A DNA stretch of 64,000 nucleotides from Neobacillus sp. OS1-2 (GTDB lineage Bacteria; Bacillota; Bacilli; Bacillales; Cytobacillaceae): contig NZ_CP133265.1 of the NCBI RefSeq assembly GCF_030915505.1, forward strand, positions 4,058,001 to 4,122,000. Direction: 5' to 3'. Shown here in pieces: positions 26,337 through 35,733 of the stretch. Within the stretch, counting starts at the first letter, position 1, and each line of letters opens with the position of its first letter. The notes below the pieces were generated by a model. That model did not search any database and was not told where the DNA came from. It saw nothing but the letters and a program-made list of their open reading frames with translations. Both the position numbers and the translations under genes were made by a program.

Positions 26337-26370
26337 CCTCCATTTTTATTAATAAGAATGGAGGCCTTCT
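26337..26370. terminator. Bidirectional terminator between AlkD-like and pyruvyl transferase genes
   Basis: CCTCCATT pairs with AATGGAGG around TTTATTAATAAG; short T/C-rich tracts lie on both sides. Confidence 0.7.
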
Positions 26371-26375
26371 TGTGT

Positions 26376-27461
26376 TTAGAAAAAACGCATAATAAACGAT
26401 TGATGTTCCTTTTGCACGTTCATTTTTTCCTCTTTTAAAATAGTGATTGCTTGTTGGGTATGAATCGTTTCTTCTTTCATTTTGATATAATTCACAAGCG
26501 ATGGGATACTAGTGCTCACCGTATTGTCCAGTTGGTTAATGGAAGCGGCGAAGTCAAATCCTTTAGAACGATACGCTAATTGGATAAAGGGTGTAAGACT
26601 TGCAGCGGATAATATATTGGCGTGGAGTTTAAGGTTAATAGAGAAATGACAACCCGCCAGGAAATGGAAAATTTGTGTGGCTGTGCAAATCTCATTGATT
26701 AGGGTTACTTCTTTCCGGTTATTGATGCTTTCATACAACTCTTTACAATAGATTAAATCCTTATCCCACATAGGGAAAATAACGATGTGGTACCCTTTTG
26801 AAATAAGATAGTTACAGCTTTCAATAAGCTGCAACTTTAATGCTGACTCATCGGAGCCAAATAAACGATTGTAAGTGGTGCCCCAATTAACTGCGACCAT
26901 TTTTCTGTTTAAATCGAGAAAATAATTGTCCCTAATATAGTGGTCAACGGGTGGATTAAAAATTAATCCTGGGTCTCCAATAATGGAATAATGGACGGTA
27001 TCTGGAGCAAGTCCATTAATAAACCAGTTTGTTATGGGGCCTCTTAGACCGGAGTATGTTGCCTTTTCAATCACATGTTTAATCCGATCTTGATCAATTT
27101 CCCTGTTGTTAAAGAATGAATGTGGAGTATATTTATTTTGATCGCTATAAGAGGCAATAGCCTCCTCACTTAAATAGTCAATGCCTGTCCCATAACAATA
27201 AAGCGGTATCCGCATTTGAATCGCTTCTTCAGCAAGAGTTAAGAACAGATTTCCTTGGAGTAATGAACCGCCACCCAAAATAACGGCATCAAAAGGGCTC
27301 TCATTGTAAAAGTCCTTTAGGGATTTACCGGATGATAGGGGAAAAGTAGAAATAGTATGCGGTTTAGGTGACCATTCGTTCATAGCTTGTAAAAATGCTT
27401 CATAGCATACTTCATCGCCAATATTATTGAATCCCAGGTATCCGAGATACAACAGTCTCAT
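26376..27461 (-). CDS. Polysaccharide pyruvyl transferase family protein
   Basis: The 361-residue protein has the family start LYLGYLGFNNIGDEVCYEA, the GGGSLLQG loop and, near the end, CHFSINLKLHANILSAA, the equivalent of the (M)R-x-H-(A/S) motif. These enzymes transfer pyruvate from PEP to a sugar of a surface polymer (CsaB, WcaK). It overlaps the preceding CgeB-like gene by four bases (ATGA), so the two form an operon. The likely role is adding pyruvyl ketals to a spore or cell surface glycan; the glycan is not known. Confidence 0.85.
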   Translation of the reverse strand: MRLLYLGYLGFNNIGDEVCYEAFLQAMNEWSPKPHTISTFPLSSGKSLKDFYNESPFDAVILGGGSLLQGNLFLTLAEEAIQMRIPLYCYGTGIDYLSEEAIASYSDQNKYTPHSFFNNREIDQDRIKHVIEKATYSGLRGPITNWFINGLAPDTVHYSIIGDPGLIFNPPVDHYIRDNYFLDLNRKMVAVNWGTTYNRLFGSDESALKLQLIESCNYLISKGYHIVIFPMWDKDLIYCKELYESINNRKEVTLINEICTATQIFHFLAGCHFSINLKLHANILSAASLTPFIQLAYRSKGFDFAASINQLDNTVSTSIPSLVNYIKMKEETIHTQQAITILKEEKMNVQKEHQSFIMRFF

Positions 27462-28414
27462 TTCCTTTTTTCCTCCTTTTGTTTTGCAATAATTTTTTTA
27501 AATTGTTTTTCTAGTTGCTTTGCCCTTACCGTTACTGAATGTTTTTTCCTTACCATTTTATATCCGTTTTTTGCGATCGCTTTTCCCTTAGTTTGATAGT
27601 TTTGTAGATAATAGAATGCTTTCTCTATAAAATTTTCTTCGTTGATGTCAATATAATGAACACCAGGTACGAATCCTAAATCGAAAAGTTCGGCAGAGGA
27701 AGGCGCGAGTAGTAAGGTGTTGCAAGCCAATACTTCATAATATTTCATAAGGGGATAGTGATAGATTGAATCACATGTGAAAAAAATTTTTGATTGGTTT
27801 ATCTCCTTTGCATACCTTGTCCCTACCAAAAATTGATTTTCATCATAACTTTCATGTAGGTAACCCGGGTGTGGATGATAAGTAAAATGAGGATCCTCCC
27901 TCAATTGTTGTAGGATTCGATCCCTTAAAGGGTATACGGATTCCAGCACAACTCCCATCATTAAAAAGTCTAAAGTTTTTGGTAATTGGTAGTCCTTAAA
28001 TACGTCGATATTTACAAAATGAGGAAGCCAAATCATTCGATCCTTATATTCCGGGTAACCGGATAGGAATGCATCTCGATAATGGGTAAAAATGTACTGG
28101 ACATTGTTTTGTTCAACAAATTGTTTGCGAGCTTCCATTTGATAATGTAAATCATGCATGATAATTCCAAATGGAATAGGACAATCCTTCAATCCTGTTA
28201 TTTCTGGACACCTTGTTGGCCTTATATCATTTAATAAGATAAAGTCAGGTTTGAAATGAATAGTTGCAAGAATATCGTTAATATCACCTGGTTCCTCCCA
28301 AACTTCTACGACCATCCTTTTTTTTAGCGCTTCCGTCAAGTAATAGGTATTACGTTCAATTCCATTCATCCAATTCTTCGTAATAAATAGTAATCGGACC
28401 CTTCTAAAGAGCAT
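27458..28414 (-). CDS. CgeB-like glycosyltransferase
   Basis: The 318-residue GT-B protein has an N-terminal nucleotide-sugar half starting VRLLFITKNWMNGIERNTYYL and a C-terminal half with SKIFFTCDSIYHYPLMKYYEVLACNTLLLAP in pieces, a pattern typical of CgeB/spore maturation glycosyltransferases, then a tail FIEKAFYYLQNY. In B. subtilis CgeB acts in the mother cell to glycosylate the spore surface. It precedes and overlaps a pyruvyl transferase gene. A divergent glycan operon starts 170 bases away on the other strand. Confidence 0.8.
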   Translation of the reverse strand: MLFRRVRLLFITKNWMNGIERNTYYLTEALKKRMVVEVWEEPGDINDILATIHFKPDFILLNDIRPTRCPEITGLKDCPIPFGIIMHDLHYQMEARKQFVEQNNVQYIFTHYRDAFLSGYPEYKDRMIWLPHFVNIDVFKDYQLPKTLDFLMMGVVLESVYPLRDRILQQLREDPHFTYHPHPGYLHESYDENQFLVGTRYAKEINQSKIFFTCDSIYHYPLMKYYEVLACNTLLLAPSSAELFDLGFVPGVHYIDINEENFIEKAFYYLQNYQTKGKAIAKNGYKMVRKKHSVTVRAKQLEKQFKKIIAKQKEEKRK

Positions 28415-28586
28415 CTTGATCTAATCTCCTTTCATAGGGTGTAATAGGATCAGACAAGCCTTATCCCTATATTCTATTCGGTTTATTAAAATGGGAAACG
28501 TGGATATTACCCTATTTATCGCAGATAAAGAACCATTCTTTCCTTTTTATCGTAAACTATTTCAAATGATGAATAAGGTGATGAAA

Positions 28587-29696
28587 TTGAATAATATTGT
28601 CATTTCAGGCTATTATGGTGAAAGAAATACAGGGGATGATGCTCTTTTAGCATCCACAGCATGGGGATGTCGAAATATAGTAAGAGCAAATACATTGCAG
28701 GCAACGGCTATACATTTGCCATTGTTAGATAAACAATGCCCAGTTACTCCTCTATTTGTTGAAAAAGAGTCGATAAAAAATGAGAACTTACACAGTCTTT
28801 ATCATCATTGCATGGCTGCTGATTGTATTATCTATGGGGGAGGATCTGTTTTTCATTCGACAGATAAAATGGCAAGAGACTGTGACCTCATTGATTTAAA
28901 TAAAGGGAAAGGGGCTGCAGCCATTGGAGTGTCCTTTGGACCATTCAGGGATACGGCAGCAGAAAATACTTGTAGAAGATTGGTTGAGAAATTTTCTTAT
29001 ATTGGCTGCAGAGATGAAGAAAGTGTACAAATAATCAATAAGATTGCACCACATGTTAGAGCTGAAAGAACCTTTGATTTAGCCCCATTACTACTTAAAA
29101 CGTGTGATAGTTTTACAGGGGTGGAAGGAGAGAGGAAAGGGCTTGGGATTTCATTATGTCATTATGAAAGATATATTGGTGGAGATCAGGAAATAGAAAG
29201 CAAGAGAGTTCAGAAGGTGATAGATGTATTGAATACCCTTTCTCCTAATGATATAGACGAACTCGTGTTTATCGACTTTAATGGACATGAACTATTTGGC
29301 GATTTTACCATTCACCAGGAAGTCATTCGTAAACTCAATACTACTATTCCGATTAAGCATATCAAATATAATCATGACCCGATTGCAGTATTAAAGAGGA
29401 TAGCGAATTTAAAAGCTCTTGTTGGGATGCGTTTGCATAGTGCCGTATTTGGCTTTTTAACCAATACACCTACCATTATCTTTTCGTATCACCCTAAATG
29501 CATCGGCTGGGCAGAACAAATAGGGGCATCCTCATCCTTTACCATTGATTCACAACATTTTCAAAAGGATCAACTTCAAATGTGTATCTTAGATATCTTA
29601 TCAGGGAACTACACAAAACCAACGCTTTCTCTAAGCGATTCGCAAAAATTAGCAATGAAAAACTGGGAGGGGGTTTTATGTACGATGTATCCATAG
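28587..29696 (+). CDS. Second polysaccharide pyruvyl transferase family protein
   Basis: It has the family start NNIVISGYYGERNTGDDALLAS, the GGGSVFHS loop and the late motif LVGMRLHSAVFGFL, which supplies the canonical R-x-H. TTG at 28587 is preferred as start because AAGGTGA lies five bases before it; that gives 369 residues, near the family size. Longer in-frame starts from 28491 lack a ribosome site. It shares little with the pyruvyl transferase at 26376. The 3' end overlaps the following glycosyltransferase by 19 bases. Confidence 0.85.
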   Translation: MNNIVISGYYGERNTGDDALLASTAWGCRNIVRANTLQATAIHLPLLDKQCPVTPLFVEKESIKNENLHSLYHHCMAADCIIYGGGSVFHSTDKMARDCDLIDLNKGKGAAAIGVSFGPFRDTAAENTCRRLVEKFSYIGCRDEESVQIINKIAPHVRAERTFDLAPLLLKTCDSFTGVEGERKGLGISLCHYERYIGGDQEIESKRVQKVIDVLNTLSPNDIDELVFIDFNGHELFGDFTIHQEVIRKLNTTIPIKHIKYNHDPIAVLKRIANLKALVGMRLHSAVFGFLTNTPTIIFSYHPKCIGWAEQIGASSSFTIDSQHFQKDQLQMCILDILSGNYTKPTLSLSDSQKLAMKNWEGVLCTMYP

Positions 29697-30583
29697 TCAT
29701 CCCCTTATATAATAAAGAAAAATTTATTACAAGAGCGGTAAACTCAGTATTAGCACAAACCTTTCAAAATTTCGAACTAATTATTGTGGATGATGGCTCG
29801 ACAGATAGGAGTTTGGAGTTTCTTACGGTTTATGGTGATAAACGGATTCGGATAATGACCCAAGAACATCTAGGGGCTTCTTGTGCAAGAAATAGAGGTG
29901 TGATGGCGTCGAAGTCAGATCTCATTGCATTTCTGGATGCAGATGATGAATGGATGCCCACTTTTCTAGAAACGATTATCGATCTTTATCGAACATATCC
30001 AGGAAATGGTGCGTATGCAACCAGTTACGCAGTAGTCCTGCCTTCTGGGAAAAAAGTATTCCCAAAGTTCAAGGCAATTCCAAGGTTTCCCTGGAGTGGT
30101 GTCCTTTCAAATTACTATGAAACTGTTCTAGGCGAGTTGCCAATTATCTCATCGGCGATTGCCATCCCGAAGAGCACTTTCTTGGAAGTGGGTGGGTTTG
30201 CCGAAGGAAATCATTTGGGTGAAGATCAAGATATGTGGTTCCGGATTGCTCAACGATTTGACGTGGTTTATAATAATTCGATTGAGGCCATTTATTATCG
30301 AGGACAGGAAAATAGTGTCTGCGCTGATCTCTCGATCCTACAGCCATACCCTGTTATCGAAACAATCAAGAATGCCTGGCCCAACCAAACCTCAAATAAT
30401 CGAAAATTATTAGAAAAGTATCTACAAAAGCTTGAATTGGATTTTATTAATAGACTGTTAGATGCGAATCGATTCGATCAGGCGCACGGCTGGTTATTAA
30501 AATGCCATACGAAGTATTATAAAAGATTAAAGGTTCAATTAATCTTTAAGTATATTTGGAAAAAATTCATCCTACGACTATAA
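29678..30583 (+). CDS. GT2-family glycosyltransferase
   Basis: The 301-residue GT-A enzyme starts YDVSIVIPLYNKEKFI. It shows DDGSTDRS and the metal-binding DADDEW near residue 85. GEDQDMWFRIAQRF is the conserved C-terminal acceptor-site motif. It starts inside the pyruvyl transferase gene behind GGAGGGGG, so the two are translationally coupled. It probably adds a sugar to a surface glycan. The last 60 residues are basic and helical, perhaps for membrane contact. Confidence 0.92.
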   Translation: MYDVSIVIPLYNKEKFITRAVNSVLAQTFQNFELIIVDDGSTDRSLEFLTVYGDKRIRIMTQEHLGASCARNRGVMASKSDLIAFLDADDEWMPTFLETIIDLYRTYPGNGAYATSYAVVLPSGKKVFPKFKAIPRFPWSGVLSNYYETVLGELPIISSAIAIPKSTFLEVGGFAEGNHLGEDQDMWFRIAQRFDVVYNNSIEAIYYRGQENSVCADLSILQPYPVIETIKNAWPNQTSNNRKLLEKYLQKLELDFINRLLDANRFDQAHGWLLKCHTKYYKRLKVQLIFKYIWKKFILRL

Positions 30584-30618
30584 TGGACCTTTATCTGTGA
30601 AAGTCAAGGACGGGGGAA

Positions 30619-30662
30619 CGAAAAGCCACTTTCTATAGTACGAGAAAGTGGCTTTTCGTTTT
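30619..30662. terminator. Bidirectional terminator between convergent glycan genes
   Basis: CGAAAAGCCACTTTC pairs perfectly with GAAAGTGGCTTTTCG around TATAGTACGA; T-rich on the + side and equally self-complementary for the minus gene. Confidence 0.88.
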
Positions 30663-30681
30663 TAATTTATGTTGCAGTTCG

Positions 30682-32784
30682 TTAGGCAAGTGAATCTGAC
30701 TGGTATAGTTTATAGGCCTTTTCCAAGTGTTCAAGCATGATTGGGTTAAGGGGTGTGTAGGTAGATGGAATGGTTGTAAGGAGGTTAGTTTGTTTCGTAA
30801 TCCCCTTGCTTTGCAGGTCGGTATATAGCTGCCGTAAAGTGAGTAAATAAGGGTAATAAATGTTTAAGAGGATAGACTTTGAAAATGGAAGTTTTTCTAA
30901 TTTCCACAAGTCAAATTTATTTTTTTGAACCATTAGCAAACTACCGAAGTGAAAGCAGACTAATTCATGGTTATTTACTAGAACGCTTCCCTCATGAAGA
31001 GAGACCTTTTGTTCTTCTTTCATGACCATGTTCCATGGAGCTGCATCAATCCCTTCATGTTTAATAACTTTGATATTAGAGAACAAATTTGGTATGCGAT
31101 TCAGGTATTTTTGATCACCCCAGCGCTCTTCATCATGTGGAGAATCATAGCACCATTCAAGGCATTTCTCTCTCCACCAATTAAGGATTTTCAAACTGTT
31201 CTTTTCTTGTTTAAATCCAATAAGTCCAGCTTGATAGATTCCATGAATTTTCTCTACAGGTTTAGTACTTCGCTGGGTACTAAGAAAAATTGAATACTTA
31301 GCCCACTCATCAAAGATAGGCTTAGGATTTGAAAAGAAATACATATCCGCATCACAATAAACAAGATGATCGATTTCTTTATATTGCTCAAGTACATGAT
31401 GAATGAATGGAGCTTTCATGGACCAGCAGGATTCTTTCAGACTCCGGTCGTGATTAATGGAGGAGATGACGTTATCTCCTACTGCCTCTACTGGAAGGAT
31501 GGTAGCATGTTCGAGACCAAGGTTAACTAACGTATTATAGCTCTCGTTATCCATACTGCAAATCCATAAATGAAAGGCATCCGCATGCTGTGTTAATGAT
31601 TGATAGAGTGCTAGTCCTTTTAGTAAGTATTCCTTGCTAATGATGGTGGCAAAACAATAAAAATGATCTGTCTCATCCATTCGTTTACGAAAATTGGTAT
31701 ATTTATAGTAGGTCCTTGCATGGCTACTGTCGTTTGCCGAATAGAAGCTGTCCATATTTATATCCTTATCTTTCATAACTTGAATGACTTCTCTTATTTT
31801 TTCAATATATGGTTCGTACATGTATTTCTTGTGAGCGCGGCTCAATTTAATGCTGTCAAGTGACCATAAATCATATTCATCAGGATTATAAATGGAAAAA
31901 CAAGCAAAGTGGTAGGCGATAAGGGGATCTTTTTCAATCAAGACTCCATTGTTATTAGTGTGAATGGTAAAGTTATTATTGTAAACACAATTCCATGGTG
32001 CAGCGTTAATTCCCAGCTGAGTAGAAATTTTAATATTTGAAAATAACTCTGGAATTTTATCTAAATATTTTTGATCCCCAAATCGATTGTTATCCGGTTC
32101 TGCAAAACACCATTCTTCGCACCTGTTTCGCCACCATTTTAAGCTTTTTAATCCATTATCATCATTCCGAAAACCGATTAACCCCGCTTGGAATCTTCCG
32201 TATTTCTTTTCTACCCAATCTACATCCCGTTGAGGACATAAATAGACAGAAGCTTTTCCCCATTCTTTAAAGATTTCACCTGGATCAGAGAAAAAGAATA
32301 TATCGCCATCACAATATACGATGGACTTAAGTTTAAATGTGGTTAGTAAGTAATGGATTAATGGTGCTTTTAAAGTCCAGCAGTATTCATTTTGTTTCCG
32401 TTGATTTCGAATCGTTCGTAAGGTTTGGTCTTCAAGCTGTTCTACATAAAAAAGAATCATATGCTCGAGATTTAATTTTTTTAGTGTTTCGTAAGCAAGT
32501 GAATCGATACAACAAACCCATAGTTTAAACTTGGTTGAATGGGTGCAGAGGGATTCATATTGGGCTACTACTTTAATCGTGTAATCCTTACTCGCAATCA
32601 CACAGAAATGAAAGGAATCATCATTGTCTGACGTCTTTCCAATCACCTCCGATTTGCTTTGCCCCCAGTTTAAAATGGGGTATTTAAGTTGAAAATATCG
32701 TATCAAACTTGACAGTTCCAATAGATATCTACCTTCCTTCCGTTTTAGTCTTGTTAGCTTATGTATATTTTCGATAATTGACAT
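30682..32784 (-). CDS. Internally duplicated glycosyltransferase (two GT8-like domains)
   Basis: The 700-residue protein is two copies of one glycosyltransferase domain, about residues 58-340 and 372-650. Each has HFxxxATIISK/IASKDY at the start, a DxD metal site (YCDGDIFFF in copy 1, YCDADMYFF in copy 2), a (F/I)-x-x-AGLIGF core, WWR-x-(R/K)-C-x-EWC, GDQKYL and (G/D)INAAPWN. Both copies keep DxD and GDQKYL, so both may be active and could add two sugars in turn. A C-terminal helical tail follows. Copies are related but not identical, so the duplication is old. Confidence 0.85.
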   Translation of the reverse strand: MSIIENIHKLTRLKRKEGRYLLELSSLIRYFQLKYPILNWGQSKSEVIGKTSDNDDSFHFCVIASKDYTIKVVAQYESLCTHSTKFKLWVCCIDSLAYETLKKLNLEHMILFYVEQLEDQTLRTIRNQRKQNEYCWTLKAPLIHYLLTTFKLKSIVYCDGDIFFFSDPGEIFKEWGKASVYLCPQRDVDWVEKKYGRFQAGLIGFRNDDNGLKSLKWWRNRCEEWCFAEPDNNRFGDQKYLDKIPELFSNIKISTQLGINAAPWNCVYNNNFTIHTNNNGVLIEKDPLIAYHFACFSIYNPDEYDLWSLDSIKLSRAHKKYMYEPYIEKIREVIQVMKDKDINMDSFYSANDSSHARTYYKYTNFRKRMDETDHFYCFATIISKEYLLKGLALYQSLTQHADAFHLWICSMDNESYNTLVNLGLEHATILPVEAVGDNVISSINHDRSLKESCWSMKAPFIHHVLEQYKEIDHLVYCDADMYFFSNPKPIFDEWAKYSIFLSTQRSTKPVEKIHGIYQAGLIGFKQEKNSLKILNWWREKCLEWCYDSPHDEERWGDQKYLNRIPNLFSNIKVIKHEGIDAAPWNMVMKEEQKVSLHEGSVLVNNHELVCFHFGSLLMVQKNKFDLWKLEKLPFSKSILLNIYYPYLLTLRQLYTDLQSKGITKQTNLLTTIPSTYTPLNPIMLEHLEKAYKLYQSDSLA

Positions 32785-32873
32785 GGTCTAAGATAATATT
32801 TTGTCCAAAATCCACCTTTTATGTGACAATTAGCCACAATAGACAAATTGTCCAAATGATTTCAGAATTGATA

Positions 32874-32882
32874 CATAGTATA
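32874..32882 (+). promoter_or_regulatory. Possible sigma-K/sigma-E type -10 element before the CDP-sugar operon
   Basis: CATAGTATA fits CATANNNTA, the -10 of mother-cell sigma factors, 26 bases before the first start codon. No convincing -35 element is seen at the right distance. The guess is supported by the likeness of the operon to the sigma-K controlled yfn spore-crust genes of B. subtilis. Low certainty. Confidence 0.3.
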
Positions 32883-32908
32883 ACTTGAATAAAAAAGGAG
32901 GGATATTG

Positions 32909-33685
32909 ATGAAAATTGTCATTTTAGCTGGAGGCTTTGGAACCAGATTAAGTGAAGAAACACTCAAGAAGCCGAAGCCTTTAGTAGAAATAGGTAGTAT
33001 GCCAATATTATGGCATATTATGAAAATCTACTCTTCCTATGGCTTTAATGATTTCATCATTTGTCTTGGCTACAAGGGTCAAATGATTAAAGAGTATTTC
33101 ATGGAATATACGTTAAACCAAGCAGATGTCACTATTGATCTATCTAATGAATCAAAATCATTTGAGATTAAAAGAAAAAATATCGAGCCTTGGAAGATCA
33201 CGTTGGTGGAAACTGGATTAGATACCATGACAGGGGGGAGAGTGAAAAGGATTCAACCATATATAGAGGATCAAACATTTATGCTGACGTATGGTGATGG
33301 GCTATCAAATGTAAATATTTTAGAACTGCTGGAATTCCATAAACTACATGGAAAAATGGCAACTGTAACTGCCGTGCAGCCAGAAGGAAGATTTGGTTCG
33401 CTGGCGATTAGCGAGAACAACACAATAAAGGAGTTTATTGAAAAACCACAAGGGGATGGAAACTGGATTAATGGAGGTTTCTTTGTTCTCGAACCAGCTG
33501 TGTTTCATTTTATCAGTGGTGATAGTTCTGTTTTTGAAACGGATGTTCTACCAAAGGTGGCAGGAGAGCAACAGTTAGTCGCCTATAAACATCATGGGTT
33601 TTGGAAACCAATGGATTCTCTTAACGATCGAAATCAATTAGACAACCTGTGGAAAACTGGAAATCCACCGTGGAAGGTATGGTAG
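32909..33685 (+). CDS. rfbF: Glucose-1-phosphate cytidylyltransferase
   Basis: The 258-residue enzyme begins MKIVILAGGFGTRLSEETLK, the nucleotide-binding signature, followed by KPKPLVEIGSMPILWHIMK. GDGLSNVNI holds the metal-binding Asp, and INGGFFVLEP and KHHGFWKPMDSLNDR are specific for RfbF. It makes CDP-glucose from CTP and glucose-1-phosphate. It is the first gene of a tightly overlapping operon with the dehydratase next. The start is the ATG behind GGAGGG. The homologous B. subtilis gene is yfnH of the spore crust operon. Confidence 0.95.
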   Translation: MKIVILAGGFGTRLSEETLKKPKPLVEIGSMPILWHIMKIYSSYGFNDFIICLGYKGQMIKEYFMEYTLNQADVTIDLSNESKSFEIKRKNIEPWKITLVETGLDTMTGGRVKRIQPYIEDQTFMLTYGDGLSNVNILELLEFHKLHGKMATVTAVQPEGRFGSLAISENNTIKEFIEKPQGDGNWINGGFFVLEPAVFHFISGDSSVFETDVLPKVAGEQQLVAYKHHGFWKPMDSLNDRNQLDNLWKTGNPPWKVW

Positions 33686-33689
33686 TCGT

Positions 33690-34799
33690 ATGATAAATCG
33701 CTCATTTTGGCAAGGGAAGCGAGTTTTTCTGACAGGTCATACAGGATTTAAAGGATCCTGGTTAAGTTTATGGTTATCACAAATGGGAGCAAAGGTTACA
33801 GGGTATGCGTTAGCACCTGCCACCATTCCCAGTTTATTTGAAGTATGTCAGGTAAATAAATTAGTAGATTCACATATTGGGGATATTTCCGATTTCGCAA
33901 AGTTAAGCAGCCTTCTGGATGAAACGAATCCGGATATCGTTATTCATATGGCTGCCCAACCTTTTGTTGGGGAATCCTACAATGATCCCGTCGGTACCTT
34001 CCAAACGAATGTAATGGGAACCGTACATTTGTTTGAAGCTATTCGATTAGCCGTTCAAAAAGGGAGCAACATTAAAGCGGTTGTGAATGTAACAACGGAC
34101 AAATGCTATGACAACAAAGAGTGGGTCTGGGGGTATCGCGAAACAGATTCATTGGGAGGCAAAGATCCCTATTCTGCAAGCAAAGCATGCTCCGAGTTGG
34201 TAACAAATTCGTATCGTGAATCATTCTTTCCACCATCAAAAATAGCCGAACACGGTGTCGCAGTTGCCTCTGCTCGGGCAGGTAATGTTATTGGCGGAGG
34301 AGATTGGTCAACCGAGCGTCTCATTCCGCAGTGCTTGGATTCTCTTTTGACAAACAAGCCTATTTTTCTAAGACGACCAAATGCCATCAGGCCTTGGCAG
34401 CATGTACTAGAGCCTTTAAGTGGGTACCTATTAGTAGCAGAAAAATTATATGAACAAGGAGAATTATTTGCCCAACCATGGAATTTTGGGCCAGATTTTG
34501 ATGATTGCCAACCTGTAGGTCTAGTCGTTGATCGAGTTAAGAATCTATGGGGAGGCAAGCTGCAGGTTGAAAAATATCAGCAGCCATTATATCAAGAATC
34601 AGATTTACTTATGTTAGATTGTGCTAAATCAAAAAGTTTGCTAGGCTGGCAACCGGTGTGGCGGTTAGATCGAGCATTGGAGAAAATAGTGGAATGGCAT
34701 AAAGCACATGAGAAAAATGACAACATCCTTACGATCTCTATACAGCAAATCGAACAATTTATGATCGAACAAGGATCTAGGAACCATTCAAATGGCTAA
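33690..34799 (+). CDS. rfbG: CDP-glucose 4,6-dehydratase
   Basis: The 369-residue SDR enzyme has the NAD-binding loop GHTGFKGSWLSLWL near residue 16, HMAAQPFVGESY, VNVTTDKCYDN and the catalytic Y-x-x-x-K in DPYSASKACSEL. RAGNVIGGGDW and RPWQHVLEPLSGYL are typical of RfbG. It converts CDP-glucose to CDP-4-keto-6-deoxyglucose. It starts four bases after rfbF and overlaps the next gene by eight bases. It resembles B. subtilis YfnG. Confidence 0.95.
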   Translation: MINRSFWQGKRVFLTGHTGFKGSWLSLWLSQMGAKVTGYALAPATIPSLFEVCQVNKLVDSHIGDISDFAKLSSLLDETNPDIVIHMAAQPFVGESYNDPVGTFQTNVMGTVHLFEAIRLAVQKGSNIKAVVNVTTDKCYDNKEWVWGYRETDSLGGKDPYSASKACSELVTNSYRESFFPPSKIAEHGVAVASARAGNVIGGGDWSTERLIPQCLDSLLTNKPIFLRRPNAIRPWQHVLEPLSGYLLVAEKLYEQGELFAQPWNFGPDFDDCQPVGLVVDRVKNLWGGKLQVEKYQQPLYQESDLLMLDCAKSKSLLGWQPVWRLDRALEKIVEWHKAHEKNDNILTISIQQIEQFMIEQGSRNHSNG

Positions 34800-35733
34800 A
34801 GAGTTAGCAGATGCTCAAGTTTTCATTACTGGAGCCACAGGATATATTGGCGCGCTCCTAGCCAAGAGATTGCTAGCCGAAGGATGTCAAGTGCATATTC
34901 TAGTAAGATCAACATCAAAAACGAACCTGCTGGATCCTATAATTGATAACTTAATTGTCCATGTTTTTGATGGGAGCTATGAATCGGTTTGTCAAGCCAT
35001 TCAAAAAGCGAAGCCTGACCTTGTCTTTCATTTAGCTTCTTTTGCCTCCGTTACGATTGAGGCAAGCGACATTGAACATATGATTGACAGTAATGTGTTA
35101 TTGGGTACGTTTCTTTCTGAAGCTATGGGCCATTATGGGGTCGAAAATATCATCAATACCAGTTCCTATTCCCAACATTATGGTCAACAGTCCTATCTAC
35201 CTAATAGTTTATATGCAGCAACTAAACAAGCCTTCGAAGATATCCTCCTTTACTATTCCAAATTTCATAACGTTAATGTAATAAACCTCGTATTATTTGA
35301 TAACTTTGGCCCTAATGACCCAAGGAATAAGATCATGAATTTAATTAACAGAGCCATGAGGGAAGGGTACGTTCTCCCCATGTCACCAGGTGAACAGCTC
35401 TTAGACCTATTGTATATAGATAATGTGATTGATGCATTCATTGTAGCAGCCTCCTATTTAGTTGAAGGGAGAGGAAAAGGATTTGAAAGATACGCTGTCA
35501 GTAGTGGTAAGCCTATCAAGTTAAAAGATCTTGTGCAGCTAGTTGGGCAAACAGCTGGTAAGAAAATTTCCGTAGGATGGGGAGACCTTGAGTATCGGCC
35601 TGGAGAAATAATGATTCCATGGTCAAAGGGAGAGATACTACCTGGCTGGAAGCCTCGTATTTCATTAGTAGAGGGAATTTTATTATTCCTGCAAGACAAC
35701 GATGATAAAAGATGGGAAGGGGAAAATGGATGA
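34792..35733 (+). CDS. NAD-dependent epimerase/dehydratase, likely CDP-4-keto-6-deoxyhexose reductase
   Basis: The 313-residue extended SDR has the nucleotide loop ITGATGYIGALLAKRLL, the active-site area NTSSYSQHYG, and Y-x-x-x-K in SLYAATKQAF. It has a DNFGPNDPRNKI loop typical of reductases of the CDP-paratose/abequose/tyvelose type. Its place directly after rfbG suggests it finishes the CDP-6-deoxyhexose by reduction or epimerisation. The product sugar cannot be fixed from sequence. It overlaps both neighbours (ATGA to the next gene). Confidence 0.8.
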   Translation: MAKELADAQVFITGATGYIGALLAKRLLAEGCQVHILVRSTSKTNLLDPIIDNLIVHVFDGSYESVCQAIQKAKPDLVFHLASFASVTIEASDIEHMIDSNVLLGTFLSEAMGHYGVENIINTSSYSQHYGQQSYLPNSLYAATKQAFEDILLYYSKFHNVNVINLVLFDNFGPNDPRNKIMNLINRAMREGYVLPMSPGEQLLDLLYIDNVIDAFIVAASYLVEGRGKGFERYAVSSGKPIKLKDLVQLVGQTAGKKISVGWGDLEYRPGEIMIPWSKGEILPGWKPRISLVEGILLFLQDNDDKRWEGENG

